Positions 25,130 to 37,521 of a stretch of 64,000 nt of DNA are shown one piece after another (the stretch's first letter is position 1; the number at the start of each line of letters is the position of its first letter). The translations under genes were made by a program, and so were the position numbers. This stretch comes from Craterostigma plantagineum (lineage: Eukaryota > Streptophyta > Magnoliopsida > Lamiales > Linderniaceae). Location: contig JAPQWV010000017.1 of assembly GCA_027422505.1 (NCBI GenBank), positions 19,593,501 through 19,657,500 on the forward strand, read 5' to 3'. The notes under the pieces were generated by a model. It did not search any database. It worked only from the letters and a program-made list of their open reading frames with translations, and was not told the DNA's origin.

Positions 25130-27820
25130 ATGGCAGTAAAAACCCCATCCTCATTCAATGTAAGAAGAAAAGCCCCGGAACTTATCCGACCCGCCAAGCC
25201 CACGCCGCACGAATTCAAACCTCTCTCGGACATCGACGACCAAGAGGGCCTTCGTTTTCACATCCCCGTAATAAACTTCTACGAGGCAAATAACCCCTCG
25301 ATGAACAAAGTGGACCCCGCGGGGGTCATCAGAAGGGCCATTTCCGAGGCTTTAGTCTTCTACTACCCCTTCGCGGGGAGGCTAAGGGAAGTCGAGGCGA
25401 GGAAGCTCGTCGTCGAGTGCAACGGAGAGGGCGTTCTCTTCGTCGAGGCAGATGCTGACGTGGCGCTGGGCGACTTTGGGGACGAGCTTAAGCCTCCGTT
25501 TCCGTGTTTGGAAGAGCTACTGTACGACGTTCCGGGCTCCGACGGGGTAGTTGATTGCCCCTTGTTGCTCATCCAGGTATTATATGCTGAAAACTATTGC
25601 ATGTGTAAGTTATATTAAAGTAAATTAGGTCTATCTTTCTTTTGATTTAAGGATAACTAGCTCAGTGTCATTATTTTTTTGCGTAAACATAATATCCTAT
25701 ACTTGAGAAAGGGGCGAACAACATTTTTTAGTCTTTGGTTATAGGTGTTTTTTTCTTCTCATGTTTCGTGATGCCACTTTTAGTCCGCCAACGTTAACAA
25801 CTTTGTGATGTTCTGGTCCCCACTTGATTAAATTGTTAGTTTAGAGTGAAATATGGACCGAACAAGCAAATATTACAAGTGACTCTGATGGGTCTTTACT
25901 GGACACGACTTCCAGCTAGGGTTGCAAACAAATCGAACATTTTTGGTTCGATTCGCGATTCGATTCGAAATTTTAAGATTCGAATTCGAATATTTAGAAT
26001 ACGAATCCGAATAAGAATATTTTTTCTGATTCGAGAAATATACGAATACGAATATGAAATCACAATATTCGATTCGAAAATTAACCGAATTATTCGACTC
26101 GAATAATATAACATAAAATATAGTATAATTAATATATATTCACATATAATATATGATAACTCACTAAAATATTTACAAATAATATGCTATAATTCAATAT
26201 GTTTAAATAAAATTTATTATAATTCAATATATGTTTAAATATAATTTATTATAATTCCATATATATTTTAAATATGATATTGTTTATATTTTATTAAATA
26301 AAAAATCAAAGATGACTTTGAATACAAATATTCGATATTCGATTCGAATATTCGAGAAAATATTCGAATTCGAATAAGAATCGATTTTATGATTCGACTA
26401 AATATTCGAGTATTCGTATTCGTATTCGACTGTTATCCGAATACGAATAGAATATTGCGGTATTCGACTCGATTCGATTCGTTTGCAACCCTACTTCCAG
26501 CCCTTAAATTTGATGCTTATACTACACAAAAGTCTCAAATGCTGCTGCTCAAACTTTTAAACAGCGAGGCTTTTTGTACAGTATGAGCAACAAAGTTTTC
26601 AATTATTTTTCAATCACTACTGAATCAAGTGAAACACTCTGTGGTAAAAAAAAAAACCCTAATTCGACTCGGGTCATCAGGTGACTCGGCTACGGTGCGG
26701 CGGGTTCATCTTCGCCCTCCGCCTGAACCACACGATGAGCGATGCGGCCGGGCTCGTCCAGTTCATGTCAGCCGTGGGCGAGCTCGCCCGCGGCCTCGGA
26801 GCCCCGTCGATCTCCCCCGCGTGGGACCGCCACGTCCTGAACGCACGGGACCCGCCCCTCCCGACCCGCCCCCACCGCGAGTACGACGAAATCCCGGGGA
26901 CCGTCGTCCCGTTCTCCGACATGGTCCACCGCTCGTTCTTCTTCGGCCCCGACGAGGTCTCCGCCCTCCGCCGGCGGCTCCCGCCACACCTCCGCGGTTG
27001 CTCCTCCTTCGACCTCCTCACCGCATGCCTATGGCGGTGCCGCACCGCCGCCATCTCGCCTGAGCCCGACGAGGAGGTCCGCATCATATGCATCGCCAAC
27101 GCGAGGGCCCGCCAACCGTCCGATGAAAGCAATTTCATCCCGAGAGGGTACTGATAGGATAATTTTCTTTGAAGATAAATTTCTATTGCTTCTCAAATAA
27201 CATCACATATTAGAAATCGATTTGTCCTTCCGAAAACCAATTGGTGATAGGAGGATAAAACCTTTATATATATAGTGGCTCGAAGAGCTTGAATTATTCG
27301 ATGTGGGAAAAAGCCCAACTTAGAATCTCAACATCATAAATGAGAATCAATTATGATTATCAGGTATTATGGGAATGCGTTCGCCTTCCCCGTGGCAATT
27401 TCGAAGGCGGGGGAGCTTTGTAAGGAACCGTTGGGCTATGCGGTGGAGCTAGTGAGGAGGGCTAAGGGGGCGGTGGACGGGGAGTATATGAGGTCGTTGG
27501 CGGACCTAATGGTTTTGAGGGGTCGGCCCCACTTCACGGTGGTGAGGAGCTTCTTGGTATCCGACGTGACTCGGGCGGGATTTGGGGAGGTGGACTTTGG
27601 GTGGGGGAAGGCGGTGTACGGTGGTCCGGCAAAGGGAGGTGTGGGGGCGATTCCCGGCGTGGCGAGCTTTTACATACCGTTCAAGAATAAGGAGGGCGTC
27701 GAGGGGGTCGTCGTCCCCGTTTGTTTGCCGGCGAAGGCCATGGAGGTGTTTGAGAAGGAGGTGGAGAACATGTTGGAGAAGCGTGGCCCATCCGGCGCTT
27801 TCATAGCGTCGGCGCTCTGA
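25130..27820 (+). CDS. BAHD acyl-CoA:alcohol acyltransferase (benzyl alcohol O-benzoyltransferase-like), 3 exons
   Basis: Transfers an acyl group from acyl-CoA to an alcohol in the cytosol, making esters; the closest remembered family is benzyl alcohol O-benzoyltransferase/HSR201, but the true substrate cannot be read from sequence. Exons: 25130-25576, 26681-27147, 27364-27820, giving 456 residues, normal for BAHD. The catalytic HxxxD is HTMSD (166-170). 'YYGNAFAFP' (306-314) and the structural DFGWG (382-386) are present. '[10 protein letters not shown]' occurs in exon 1. Most genes of this clade have one intron; the second, inside the GYYGNAF segment, is less usual. Intron 1 carries a hAT MITE (25917-26493). 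Exons are strikingly GC-rich against the AT-rich surroundings. It appears intact. Confidence 0.92.
25917..26493. mobile_element. hAT MITE in intron 1 of the BAHD gene, perfect 8-bp target duplication
   Basis: Starts TAGGGTTGCAAACAAATCGAA and ends TTCGTTTGCAACCCTA. It is flanked by a perfect 8-bp duplication CTTCCAGC (25909-25916 and 26494-26501). The ends repeat ATTCGAATA/TATTCG words. 577 bp with no transposase. It increases intron 1 to about 1.1 kb. Confidence 0.9.
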
Positions 27821-28295
27821 GCGAACAGAAAATAAGGAACTATGAGATTGATTTCTTAACTCTGAGCGTAGCAAATAAGTTTTCTGAAAAAAAAAAGGTT
27901 TTTAAGCTCAAAGTTCGTATGTATGAAAAGCATGTTGAGGTTGAATTCTAGTTTATGGTTATGTCTATTTTTTGACTTTACCAACCAAGTTAACACCTGG
28001 CTGGTGCAATAGCTTGCAAACTAGACTAGGCCAACCAGGTTGGTCGCATTTCATTTACCTGGTTGGCATAGTTTGCAGGGCGAGGGCGTCAGCCTCCGAT
28101 TGTTAGGTAACAAAAAATCAATGCTCTTCACCATCAAGAAATATTTATTTAAATAGCATCTCAAGATTTATATTGATGACTTAATTTAGAGTTTGGATTC
28201 TGTAATGCATTTTCCCACCACCAGGCAGGAAATGCTTATTTAAACACCCTCCAAAGACTGAAGCATAACTTTCAGAATAACTTAAACAACTACTA
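27821..28295. other. Intergenic between convergent BAHD and CCCH genes
   Basis: Contains both 3' flanks. A short region (27975-28085) repeats CCAACCAGGTTGG-like words, including ACCTGGTTGGCATAGTTTGCA and a related inverted form. No gene seen. Confidence 0.45.
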
Positions 28296-31200
28296 TTACA
28301 CGGTGTCCGAGTCGGCGGCAGCATTGTTCTCCACGGAAGATTTCTGTACTCTCGCCTCTTGACCTAAACTCATCGCCCGGCGGAGAAAATTGATCGGCGG
28401 CGACGACGACGATGCAGCGGTAATAGCAGCAGTTTTTGCATTATTGAGGCGCCCCAATACGCTCATAGGATGGTCAAATTTACAGCTTGGTCCGAACTTG
28501 CATATTCCATATCTCGAGTAGAACAGACAAACCGACTCCCCCTAAACAGGCAATGAAAAACGTACCAAATAAATACAAACAGTACGCACTGAGTATTGAG
28601 AACAAAGAGAAAGTGGTACGAAAGTGAATTTTTAGGTATCATAAAACATCATGTGGTGTGAAGCTGCAGTGAAGTGGAGACCCCAGTGGTAGTTGATGAA
28701 CGAAAAAACTTTTTTATCGCAACTGTCCCCGACAAAAAAATTACAAAAAAAAAAAAAGACTTACGGGGCGTAGAGGTAGACCGAGTGGGCTCAGAGTGCA
28801 GTTGGGGGCAGGGGCTTGACGATTTCTGGGATGGTGAAATTTGCAGACGGTCCCGAATTTGCAGTCGCCGGTCTTCATGTAGAACGGACACTCGGGTTGG
28901 CCAGGCCTCTCGGGGAATACGTAGAAGCCCATGAATGGACTCACAGCTTTACCATCGATGTTGAAGCTAATGTTTCTTACTGCTTCTCCAAAGAACTGGT
29001 TCTGATCACTTGATAAAACTGCAGATCCAACCTGACCCTGGGAACAAAAGACAGCCCCCCCAAGCTGATCATTAAATACTAATCAATATGTCCTAACATG
29101 TCTAGTCCCTAGTGTCCTCGTAATTGTCTTAAGAGTACAGCAATATGCGAAGTGGGAGTAATTTATAAGGAAAACGAGAAAAAACTAGGAACGTCCTACC
29201 ATTCCCCGAGGCATGACAATGGCTGGGTTTATCGTTGAGGGGCCTTGCCAGTGTGGATTTGGGAAATACGGCCGCAGCTGGCCAGCAGTTGGGGAGTGAA
29301 TCAGCTGAGGATACAGAGCAGAGCCACGCAAGGAGACCATCATGTTATTGGGTTGAGGGTGGTTGAATTTGCAAGTCGCTCCGAATTTGCAGTGTCCGCT
29401 TCTCATGTAGTAAGCACAGTTGATCTCGCCCTTTTATTGCAATAAAAACGATCAAACAAGCAGAACTTTTTGAGGCTTGGAAAGTGTTCGATGAGTGTGT
29501 ACCAGACGAAGTGGATAGCCCAGAGCGTTTAGAGCAGCAGCTCTAGCAATCCCAGCTTTGTCTTGAGGATGGTGAAACTTGCATGTTGCCCCGAACTTGC
29601 AGGTCCCAGTTTTCAGGTAATACTATAGCAGAAAATTTTACATAGCATGGTAATGAGGGAAGTATAAGTAAGGTGATGCAGCTATAATTAACATCTCAGT
29701 GAATGACAGTAAAAAACATTTATCAGAAGCTAAGTATCAAAGCCCTAAAAGATTAGGAAATGGTTTATATAATTTAAAGTACAAACCTGACAGATGGGTT
29801 GCCCTAACCTTTCCGGATAGTCACCGTTCATTCTTGTAGCTATCACCTGCATTAAAGCAAGCAGATGGGCTTAACAAAATCCGAGTCATAAAACTCACAA
29901 TGTAATGATATTAAACTGGCATTTATATTTGATGCAAGCAGACTATGCTGCACATTTAACATTCCATCCATAGAGTAGAAGTTTCAGGCAAAAACATCAA
30001 ATACAAAAGTTTGACCCTGTCGAAAAGGCATTTAAATTTTTTCCTTTTCATTTTGCAGCTGCGATATCACAAGTAAATGAAAGGCAGAAAAAACGATTAT
30101 TTCTTACCAGTTCTCTATTAGGAGGATGGTTGAATCGGCATGAACTACCAAATTTGCACAAGCCTGTTCGAATGTAAAATGAACAATCTGGTTCATCTTT
30201 ACGCACAGGGTAAGGACAGTAATCAACTAGTTCGCCTGGTTTCAGAGTCATTTGCCAGAAAGCATCTGAAAAAGATTAAAATACAATCAGTTATTTATCC
30301 CGATATGTCCACATCAAAATAGTGCATCTATGGAACTGTTGTCAGAACATGATAAGTTAATCACAGCAGTAGTCGTCAAGACAGCCATAGTATGCAATGA
30401 TCGATATCAAACACAATGAGCTAAATCGTCCATCGTATACCAGGGACAGATCTAAACTACTCGATTCACTCACTCCTTGAGATCATATTCTAACAAGTGC
30501 CATGTCCCGATCTGTGAGTATAAAAAAAACGAATCTGCTTTAAAAATTGTGCCTAATGGCTGAAGGATAACACCTCTAACGAAGAAAGCACACATGTTGA
30601 TAAGCATTTTCAAAAACTTCCACTTGCCTTTAAATAAACACCATACCAAACAACAAACATAAACTTCCTCATGAGTAAAAAAGAAACAAAATTATTCTCA
30701 AATTGAACACTTATCATATAAATTGTCCAGAAGCTATTAAGCAATGCATGACGACCAAGAAATGCATGTATCAAAGCTCAATTGTCACAATATCTGTAAG
30801 CATAAGGCCTTGGAAGATTGTAACATGCAATCAAATTCTAAGCAACACTGTTCCAAAGACATGAATTAAAGTGTAAGTACAGGAAAAGAAAGAAAATGAA
30901 AACTTATGGCGTGTAATACACAAGATCAGCAAGTGAGTGTACAGTTTCGAATATCATCTGCAGAAACGCTAGAATTCATGCCATCTTCCATTCTTCACCG
31001 CATGTTCAAATTTGCTTTAGCTGCATCAACACAGTCGATCACTGAACATTTAAAGGAAAAGAAAAGGGTGAATTAAGATCAGCTATCCAACGCACTTTGT
31101 CGTGAACCGTAACCACCCACCTAACATACATTGAATAAAGCAGAATCTGCTCACCAGCATTTTTTTTTCCGGGGTGTATGACATTTGGCGCTTCATTTCT

Positions 31201-32360
31201 GTCATTTTATATAATAGCTGAATGCGCCATTTGACACGTCGACAAAACAGTCCATGACAGAGAACACATACTATGGCGATAAAGAAAAAGGAAAAAGGTT
31301 GAGATGTTGATCACACATTAAAACGAAAATCTAACTTAACGCGCACACTAAACGAATACTTAACGTCAATCAGGTTATAAATATCCGCAAGCCACTGCAT
31401 CTAATACAAGTTGGTCTTTTATAGTAAAACATTATGGTTAAAAATGCACTTTGATGAGGAAAATGAAAAGTAAACTCACTCAGGGATATTGTAACGAAAA
31501 TGAGGGAAACACTCTCTACCCAAGATATGTACAGTGCAAGACCAAATTACTTACTGAGATAATGGGATGACGCAATAGAATCACACTAACCATATAAGTC
31601 CCTTTACATAACTTAGCTAGCTCAATCGGGAACCAACGATAACCGGTAGAGTTCAGGGATAGCAAAAAAAAAAAATCGCATATGATAATAACTATGTGAA
31701 GCAAAACTTAACATTCACTTCTTAAACTTACAGTTGGGATTATCAATCGCATGTGCAACATAAGAGATCGAAGCTTTACGATCAGTAGAGAGTTGTAGGC
31801 AAGACAAGCGATTGAAGAGCTAGGAGTGGGTTTTCCCGTAAATCTTGTGTCATTTGTCTTATTCGTTTCTTGTTGGTGTGAGATCGAGTGAGGCAAACAC
31901 GAGAGCTTTAAGTCCGATGCCAAATTTTATCAAACAGGCCGAGTACGTTGGGTTTGGGCGAGCAAAACGATCTCTCGACGCATATTTCCGCACGCAAATG
32001 TAAAAGAAAGAGAGGCCGAGTAGTGAGGCTTTGGGCCGAGTCGAGCTATTGCCGGTCTTGAACCTCGACTTAGACGCGAAAATTTCTAAGTTATAAAGGA
32101 TCGCGACAAAGTTGGTAAAGGGAGTCAATGCAGATCAAGGAATCAGCAGCAGCATGGTAAGGAAACCTCAAACCATCACATACACATATTGATACACAAA
32201 TGTAGCAAAAAGCCAACACGCACGCACACACACACACACACACACAAAAAAAAGTAGACCTTGATGGTGCTGAGAATGGAGATGACGCGAGGACGAACAT
32301 ACCGAAGAAATAACGGCCGTGACCGACAGTCACCACATTGCAAATCGATTCAACCATCAC
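28296..32360 (-). CDS. CCCH zinc-finger protein with five fingers (plant ZFN family), 7 exons
   Basis: Members of this plant family bind RNA or DNA through tandem CX8CX5CX3H fingers. Exons (minus): 32360-32303 (tentative), 30265-30108, 29846-29787, 29622-29503, 29430-29200, 29037-28765, 28541-28296. With the tentative exon this is 381 residues. The five fingers are [40 protein letters not shown] and [10 protein letters not shown], each followed by KFGxxCKF/RFxH. The spacing of three fingers, a gap, then two fingers is the ZFN/C3H arrangement. Exon 1 was chosen because it opens with ATG, ends one base into a codon before a strong GTATGT donor and fits the next exon's phase, giving '[10 protein letters not shown]'. 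Its protein sequence is not family-typical, so the true start may differ. Intron 1 would be 2.0 kb and holds an AC microsatellite. Confidence 0.88.
32218..32247. repeat. AC microsatellite
   Basis: A CA dinucleotide run with CG interruptions at its left end, inside the putative first intron of the CCCH gene. Confidence 0.8.
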
Positions 32361-33355
32361 AGCTCAGCTCAGCATAACGAAAATACGACTCCAAGCGTCA
32401 CGATCAAGCAACAACACTTCCCTTCTTTTTTCTTTCACCTTTTGACCACCGAAACCTCGTTTTCCGTTTCATCTTTGATTCGAGTACTAGTTCACTACAA
32501 ACGGAGTAGAACGCAAGCGGGCGAGCGAGACGGTTGTGCCCGGCGGCGCGTGCGTGTAAGCTTGCTTGCGTGTGATTTAATTGACGGCATTTGTCTGCCC
32601 TCCAAAAAAGAAAGGAGGAAAAATATCTGTTTTTTGAAAAAAAAAGGTGAAAATCAGAAAAATACGACATAAAGAGAAAACCAATGGCCAGCCAATTTCA
32701 TCCCGCGCGACGTGAGTCAGATTTTTCTTACGATTACCGAGTTTTCATTTAAATTATTTAAAACTGATCATATTATTCACGCTCTTTATACACCAAACAC
32801 TTGTAATAATTAAACTCAAATAAAATTAGTGATCTTTTTCCCTGAGTTTGACAAGTTGCTAAAATATGCTTCATCAAAAATTATTTATTAACTTATTTTC
32901 TATTAAATTAATAATACTAATTACATGGACTATTAAAAAATTATTAAATAAGTAATTTTAACCAATGAGTATTTAATTATTTTTCATTGTATTGCTCCTC
33001 ATATTAATACTTTCATATTAACTTAAAAAAAATAAATATTACTGAATTATCAATATTAATCCACGTCGTAGAGGGAGATATTTGAATAACTAAACTACTC
33101 TATTTAAAATATTATAATGTTTAAAATAATATAGAATTTTTTAATCATAATACGAATAATATTTTAAAGAAAGAAAATAGCTGAACACTCTTTTCATATT
33201 TTCAAGAGTTTATTACCTGCATAAAGGTTTGAATTAGACCTATAAAAATGTCCGCGGCTCACCGAGATTAAATTACTGATATTCGAACTAAAATTCTTCT
33301 TATTTATTTATTCCTCTTTTTTTAATTTTTTTCTCTTTTTTTTTTTTTTTTATTT
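32361..33355. other. Upstream of the CCCH gene; AT-rich, nothing further seen
   Basis: The first 300 bp should contain the CCCH leader and promoter. Overlapping open frames at 32319-32672 on both strands are low-complexity and look spurious. The rest is AT-rich with no repeat I can name. Confidence 0.4.
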
Positions 33356-33490
33356 CTGACAGGGTTAGTCGCCATACCTGCGGCTCGCCGAGGGGCGGGC
33401 TTGCTCTACCCGTGCTTGCCCCGCCAATTGGCGGGCTTTGGCGGTAACGGGCTGCCTCGCCCCGACTGTCCGTTTGTAAGATCTAGTTTG
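33356..33490. mobile_element. Fragment of a GC-ended hAT element
   Basis: About 130 bp rich in GGCGGGC/GCCCCGCC and ending CCCCGACTGTCCGTTTGTAA. This resembles the right end of the GTCAAAACG-ended hAT family of this window, but one terminus is missing and no duplication is seen. Confidence 0.4.
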
Positions 33491-33550
33491 AATTATGCAA
33501 GCTTTATAATTAAATAAGTTTTTATTCAAAGTTAAAATATAAATTAAATA

Positions 33551-34140
33551 CTTTTTTTAAAGAAAGATTTCATTTCATAAATCCAAGATGGATACAAAGA
33601 TATAATAGAACAATAACCAAAATGTTACAATATAATTGACTATTTATGTTGCGTAGATGACCAGTGATAGCACGGTATCCGTTCCCAAAGCCCCCAAAAA
33701 AAGGAAAATAACTCCGAAGGGGAACTTCCACGAAGGGAGGAATATGCTCCCACGAGGGAGGGGAAAGGCTCCCACGAAAGGGTGAAGAAACTCCTACGAA
33801 GGGGAGGAACCTCCAAGAAGGAGGACTCCCCCGAGGAGAAAACAGCGCACGACACAAACGGCCGAGCAGTGCAGGAGGCTGACGTCGGCAGCGGCCCGGT
33901 GCAGCAGGCGGAAGGCGACGGCGGAGGAGGGGGCCGGCTCGATGGCGACAGCGGTGGTGGCAGGCGAAAAGGCAGTGGTGGGTGGTCGAATCTTTTTTTA
34001 ACTGAGAAAAACTTACAAAAAAAAGAGCTCCCCTAGCTTCATTAATGGAGGAGGGGGAAGGTGGCATCGTTAGGGGAGGAGTTAGGGTTAGAGAGAAGGG
34101 AAAGAAAAGAGGGGGGGGGGGGGAGAGAACACCCGTTCAA
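33551..34140 (-). mobile_element. Possible short retroposon (L1-like tail, degenerate interior)
   Basis: On the minus strand this starts in CT-rich sequence, carries a 165-codon low-complexity open frame (33570-34067) and ends in ATGAAATGAAATCTTTC followed by an A-rich tail. That ending is like plant L1 3' ends, including the tiny insert at 55597-55631. The middle (33715-33840) has degenerate 25-30 bp repeats of a CTCCCACGAAGGG theme. The open frame is Pro/Arg/Ser-rich with no domain and is probably not a gene. No target duplication was found. Confidence 0.35.
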
Positions 34141-34611
34141 TTTATTTTGACGTATATTTCTTTTGTTGCTAAAAATCGTCTCCTGTAACTAGCAATTATA
34201 TTGAATGTTACTTTACATATTTAATTAAATTATTAACATTAAACTTCCTTTTTTTGCATTTTATATGGGTTATATAACTGATAAATAAGTAATATTCTAC
34301 ATCCATTCAATTTTATTAAGCCTCATGGTTTGGTTAAACTGTCACTAATTCAATGAATTTGGTCTGTGTATTGACCAATCATATTTCACTTACAAATTAA
34401 TAATAATTTTTGAAAAAATGTAACCCACGTTCATGTTGTCAAAAGCATCAAAGAGTAGAAAATTCTGAGTCAACTGATTAAAAAAATAAATCATAATATA
34501 AATAAATTTCTATTTCAATTTAGTTGTTTATTTAATATATAGATAGATTTTGCTCGCACATAGATTGTGCACGGGAGTAAAATAAATCGTCTTCTTTTTT
34601 CCTCTTTGTTA
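34141..34611. other. Intergenic, AT-rich, no feature seen
   Basis: Non-coding sequence between the putative retroposon and the left target duplication of the hAT element. Nothing recognisable. Confidence 0.4.
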
Positions 34612-34619
34612 CTTAAGGG

Positions 34620-37513
34620 TAGACCTGGGCTTTGGGCCAGTTCCGGGCTGGTTATACCGGTTGTTCCACCGGTTCCGCATTGGGACCGGTTCCGGTTGCG
34701 GGACCATTTCCCCGGGACCATACTTAGAACCCCCGGCCTGTATTAGGCCGGTTCCGGTACCGGAACCGGCCCATTTAATTTTTTTTTTTTTTACTTTGAA
34801 AACTTCTTTGGAAAATATCCAAAATTATTCCAAAAAAACAAAATAAGATAAGAAAATTACAAAAAAAATAAAATAAACTACCTAAAAAATACAAATAAAA
34901 ACATAAAAGAAAGAAAAAATACCTAAAAATTACAAAAAGGAAAAAAATATTCGAAATAAAAGATACAATTTATTCGACTTGACTATTAACTAAAACTATG
35001 CTAGAGGCCTCTTCGTCTTCGTCCGAACTGAAAGAACGGAACTCGTCGATGGCGTTCTCCCGTCGGTTCTTCGATTCGGCCAAATACCAATCCTTCAATA
35101 AGGTTAGCATTGCGAGGGAAGTCGTGTTACGGCTCGCGCATCGGTCGCCGATAATTTGCCCGGATGTAGAGAAGGTGGACTCGGAGGCGACATTAGACGC
35201 TTGCACGGCTAAAACGTGTCGAGCGACGGTAGATAGGGTTGGATAGAGAGTCGGTTCGACTTCCACCAGGCCAAAACGTCGAAGTCTTCAGGAGTCTGAA
35301 AGTTGTGGCTTAGGTAGAGCTGGATCTCATTCGTGTTCGACCCCGACGCACGCGTTTTGGTATTCGTCTTTTGTGCCTTCAATCTTCGTAGTAGTCTCAT
35401 TGCGCCGCCGCCTCCTTCCGACGAACCGGCTGCGCTCGCTGGTACGGGTTGCTCCACACTGTGTCCCTGCTCAGCTGCATAAACAGAAAAAAGTTCTTGG
35501 AGAGAATCGTGAATTGACGCCTTTTGGTTGTCCACTTTCTTTCCAAGAAATTGAGCATAATAATCGAAAAAATATCAAATGTATCAACACCGCAACTAGA
35601 GTTGAGTAAGGCCGACAAACCGTGTACTATTGGGATGTTTTCCAATACTTCCTGAACTGCTTCTCCATGTTTTGGATGAAACCACCCACGTATGGACTAT
35701 TGCGATACTCCACGAACTTGTAGCACATCGCGAAGAGGATCGGGATGAACAATGGGGACGTCGGGTAGTGAACTCCGGAAAATTTCTCCGTAGCCTCGGT
35801 GAACACTTCAAGTATGGACACGACCAAACCTACAATATCCCAATCAGTTTGTTGTAATTCATACCTGGAGGTGTTGCCGACTGCGACCTCGTTCCTAAAA
35901 GGCGTCAACAAGTCCTTGTAGCGCATGAAGGTGCTGAGGAGGTGGTACAACGAGTTCACCTAGTCGGGACTGGCAACGAAAACTTCTTGTATGTGAGGTC
36001 GGTGGCAAGGATGGTTTGCTTCCACGACGTTCCGTAGCGGCGTTCCCGAAGTATCTTACCTATCACCTTAAATTTTTCTACAATATCTCCCAAAATTTCG
36101 TCAAAAGCACATTGCACACACAAGTTAATGATATGACAAGCGCACCTAGCATGTAGTAATCGGCCGTCTAAGGGTAACTTAAGATGTCTACGGATGATCC
36201 CTATCGCTACGTTGTTCGCGCTAGCATTATCTAAGGTGATAGACATAATTTTATCTTGAATACAATATTTATTAACGACATTCAACACATAGTTGCGAAT
36301 CTAGGGAATCTAGGGAATCTAGGGAAAGAATCCGTTTTTGCATAGTCCATGTTTCATCTATCCAATGGGCGGTGACGACTTGCAACGTAATCTTAGTCCA
36401 AATATCGGTAGTCAAATTAATCCTACACGAAATATTGGCTAAATGACTAATTAAGCTAGACTGCTATTCCTTAAAAGTTTCTAAGACATATTTCCTAAGG
36501 GTTTTACGGATCACGTTATGGAATCCGGGTTGTATCGTACTAGTAAATTCGATAAACCCTTCATTTTCCGCAATGCAAAAGGGTTCTTCGCACATTACTA
36601 CGAATTTAACTAAGGCTTTTTAGAAATTTTCCTAGTAATAACAAAATTTACCCGTATTTACGTTTATTTGTTGTTGTCGGGGTTCGGTTCCTACCGGCTC
36701 TAGATCGTCCCCGAAATTATGCGCCCTTTGTAGGTGCTTTTTCATCGAGCCCGTCCCACCTTGATTCGGTCCGGTCTTAATCCAGTAGGGATGGCGGCAC
36801 ATTTTGCAATAAGCGGTACCTGCAACGGGATTATTTTTATCAATTTCTAAGTCGAAAAAATTCCATACCTTAGACCGCCGACCACGCGGTTGTTGCTTCC
36901 TTCTTGTCGTCGCCGTAGTAGCTTGGTTCGGTCCCTCGTCGGTCGCCGCCGTCGGTTCTGGTTCAGGTACATCGGTCTCCTCGTCGGTGTCGGCATTTCC
37001 CCGAAATGTGTCAGTGTGACCTAAAACCATAAAAACATCTTCGTCGCGAGGGTTAGGATTTCTCCATGATGATGCCATTATATAAAATAATAATTTAATT
37101 ATTTGTAATAATAAGTGAGTGTGTGTAGTAGTGTGAATAAAATAATTATTATTGTTAATTATATTAAATATTAATATGAGGATGATTTTTTGAGAGCTTT
37201 TTGAGAGAGAGTGAAAGAGATTTGGATGTAATTGTGAGTTAAAATGGTTAAAATGAGGTGATATTTATAGATTTTTCATTCTGGGGTAAAAGGTAATTTT
37301 ACAGGGTTTAAAGAGTAAAAAGAATATCAGAAGCCCGTTCGGAACTGGAACCGGAACCGCGGAACCGGTAATCCGCGGTTCTGAGTTCCGCGAACCGGCC
37401 CAGTTCATTTTAATTGGGCCGGTTACCGGTCCCATAATCGAATCTACCGGTTCCGGTTCTGGGTCGGATTAATGGGCCGGTTCCGGGTTGGCCCGACCCA
37501 AAATCCAGGTCTA
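34620..37513 (-). mobile_element. hAT transposon with broken transposase, perfect 8-bp target duplication
   Basis: Starts TAGACCTGGGCTTTGGGCC and ends with the inverted GACCCAAAATCCAGGTCTA. It is flanked by a perfect duplication CTTAAGGG (34612-34619 and 37514-37521). 2894 bp. Ends are rich in CCGGTTCCGG-type subterminal repeats. Minus-strand frames of a hAT transposase fill 34970-37078. The matching duplication shows a single insertion event; the decay of the gene shows it is not recent. Confidence 0.9.
34970..37078 (-). pseudogene. hAT transposase pseudogene (BED finger, RNase H-like core, hAT dimerisation domain)
   Basis: Order on the minus strand: a BED zinc finger in 36632-37078 (VWNFFDL ... 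CKMC ... HLQRAH); a core in 36290-36631 with an in-frame stop; then 35956-36288 with 'ITLDNASANN' and 'RCACHIINLCVQ' (conserved catalytic-core surroundings); 35627-35959; 35209-35535 with 'DVLAWWK'; and 34970-35266 with 'VARHVLAVQASNVASESTFSTSG', the hAT C-terminal dimerisation motif. These pieces lie in different frames and are separated by frameshifts and stops. A CCCTAGATT unit repeats three times near 36300-36325. It should be non-functional. Confidence 0.85.
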
Positions 37514-37521
37514 CTTAAGGG

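Noticed and set aside
26629..27138. Long open frames overlapping BAHD exon 2 in other frames and on the other strand
   Set aside because: They are by-products of the high GC content of the exon; the BAHD frame alone carries HTMSD and a conserved protein.
27506..27874. 122-codon antisense open frame over BAHD exon 3
   Set aside because: Shadow of the real exon on the opposite strand; no domain.
32319..32672. Overlapping open frames on both strands
   Set aside because: Low complexity and no homology; probably the leader/promoter of the CCCH gene.
33570..34067. 165-codon minus-strand open frame
   Set aside because: Pro/Arg/Ser-rich, built partly on degenerate short repeats, with no domain; it ends in a LINE-like tail, so a retroposon remnant is more likely than a gene.
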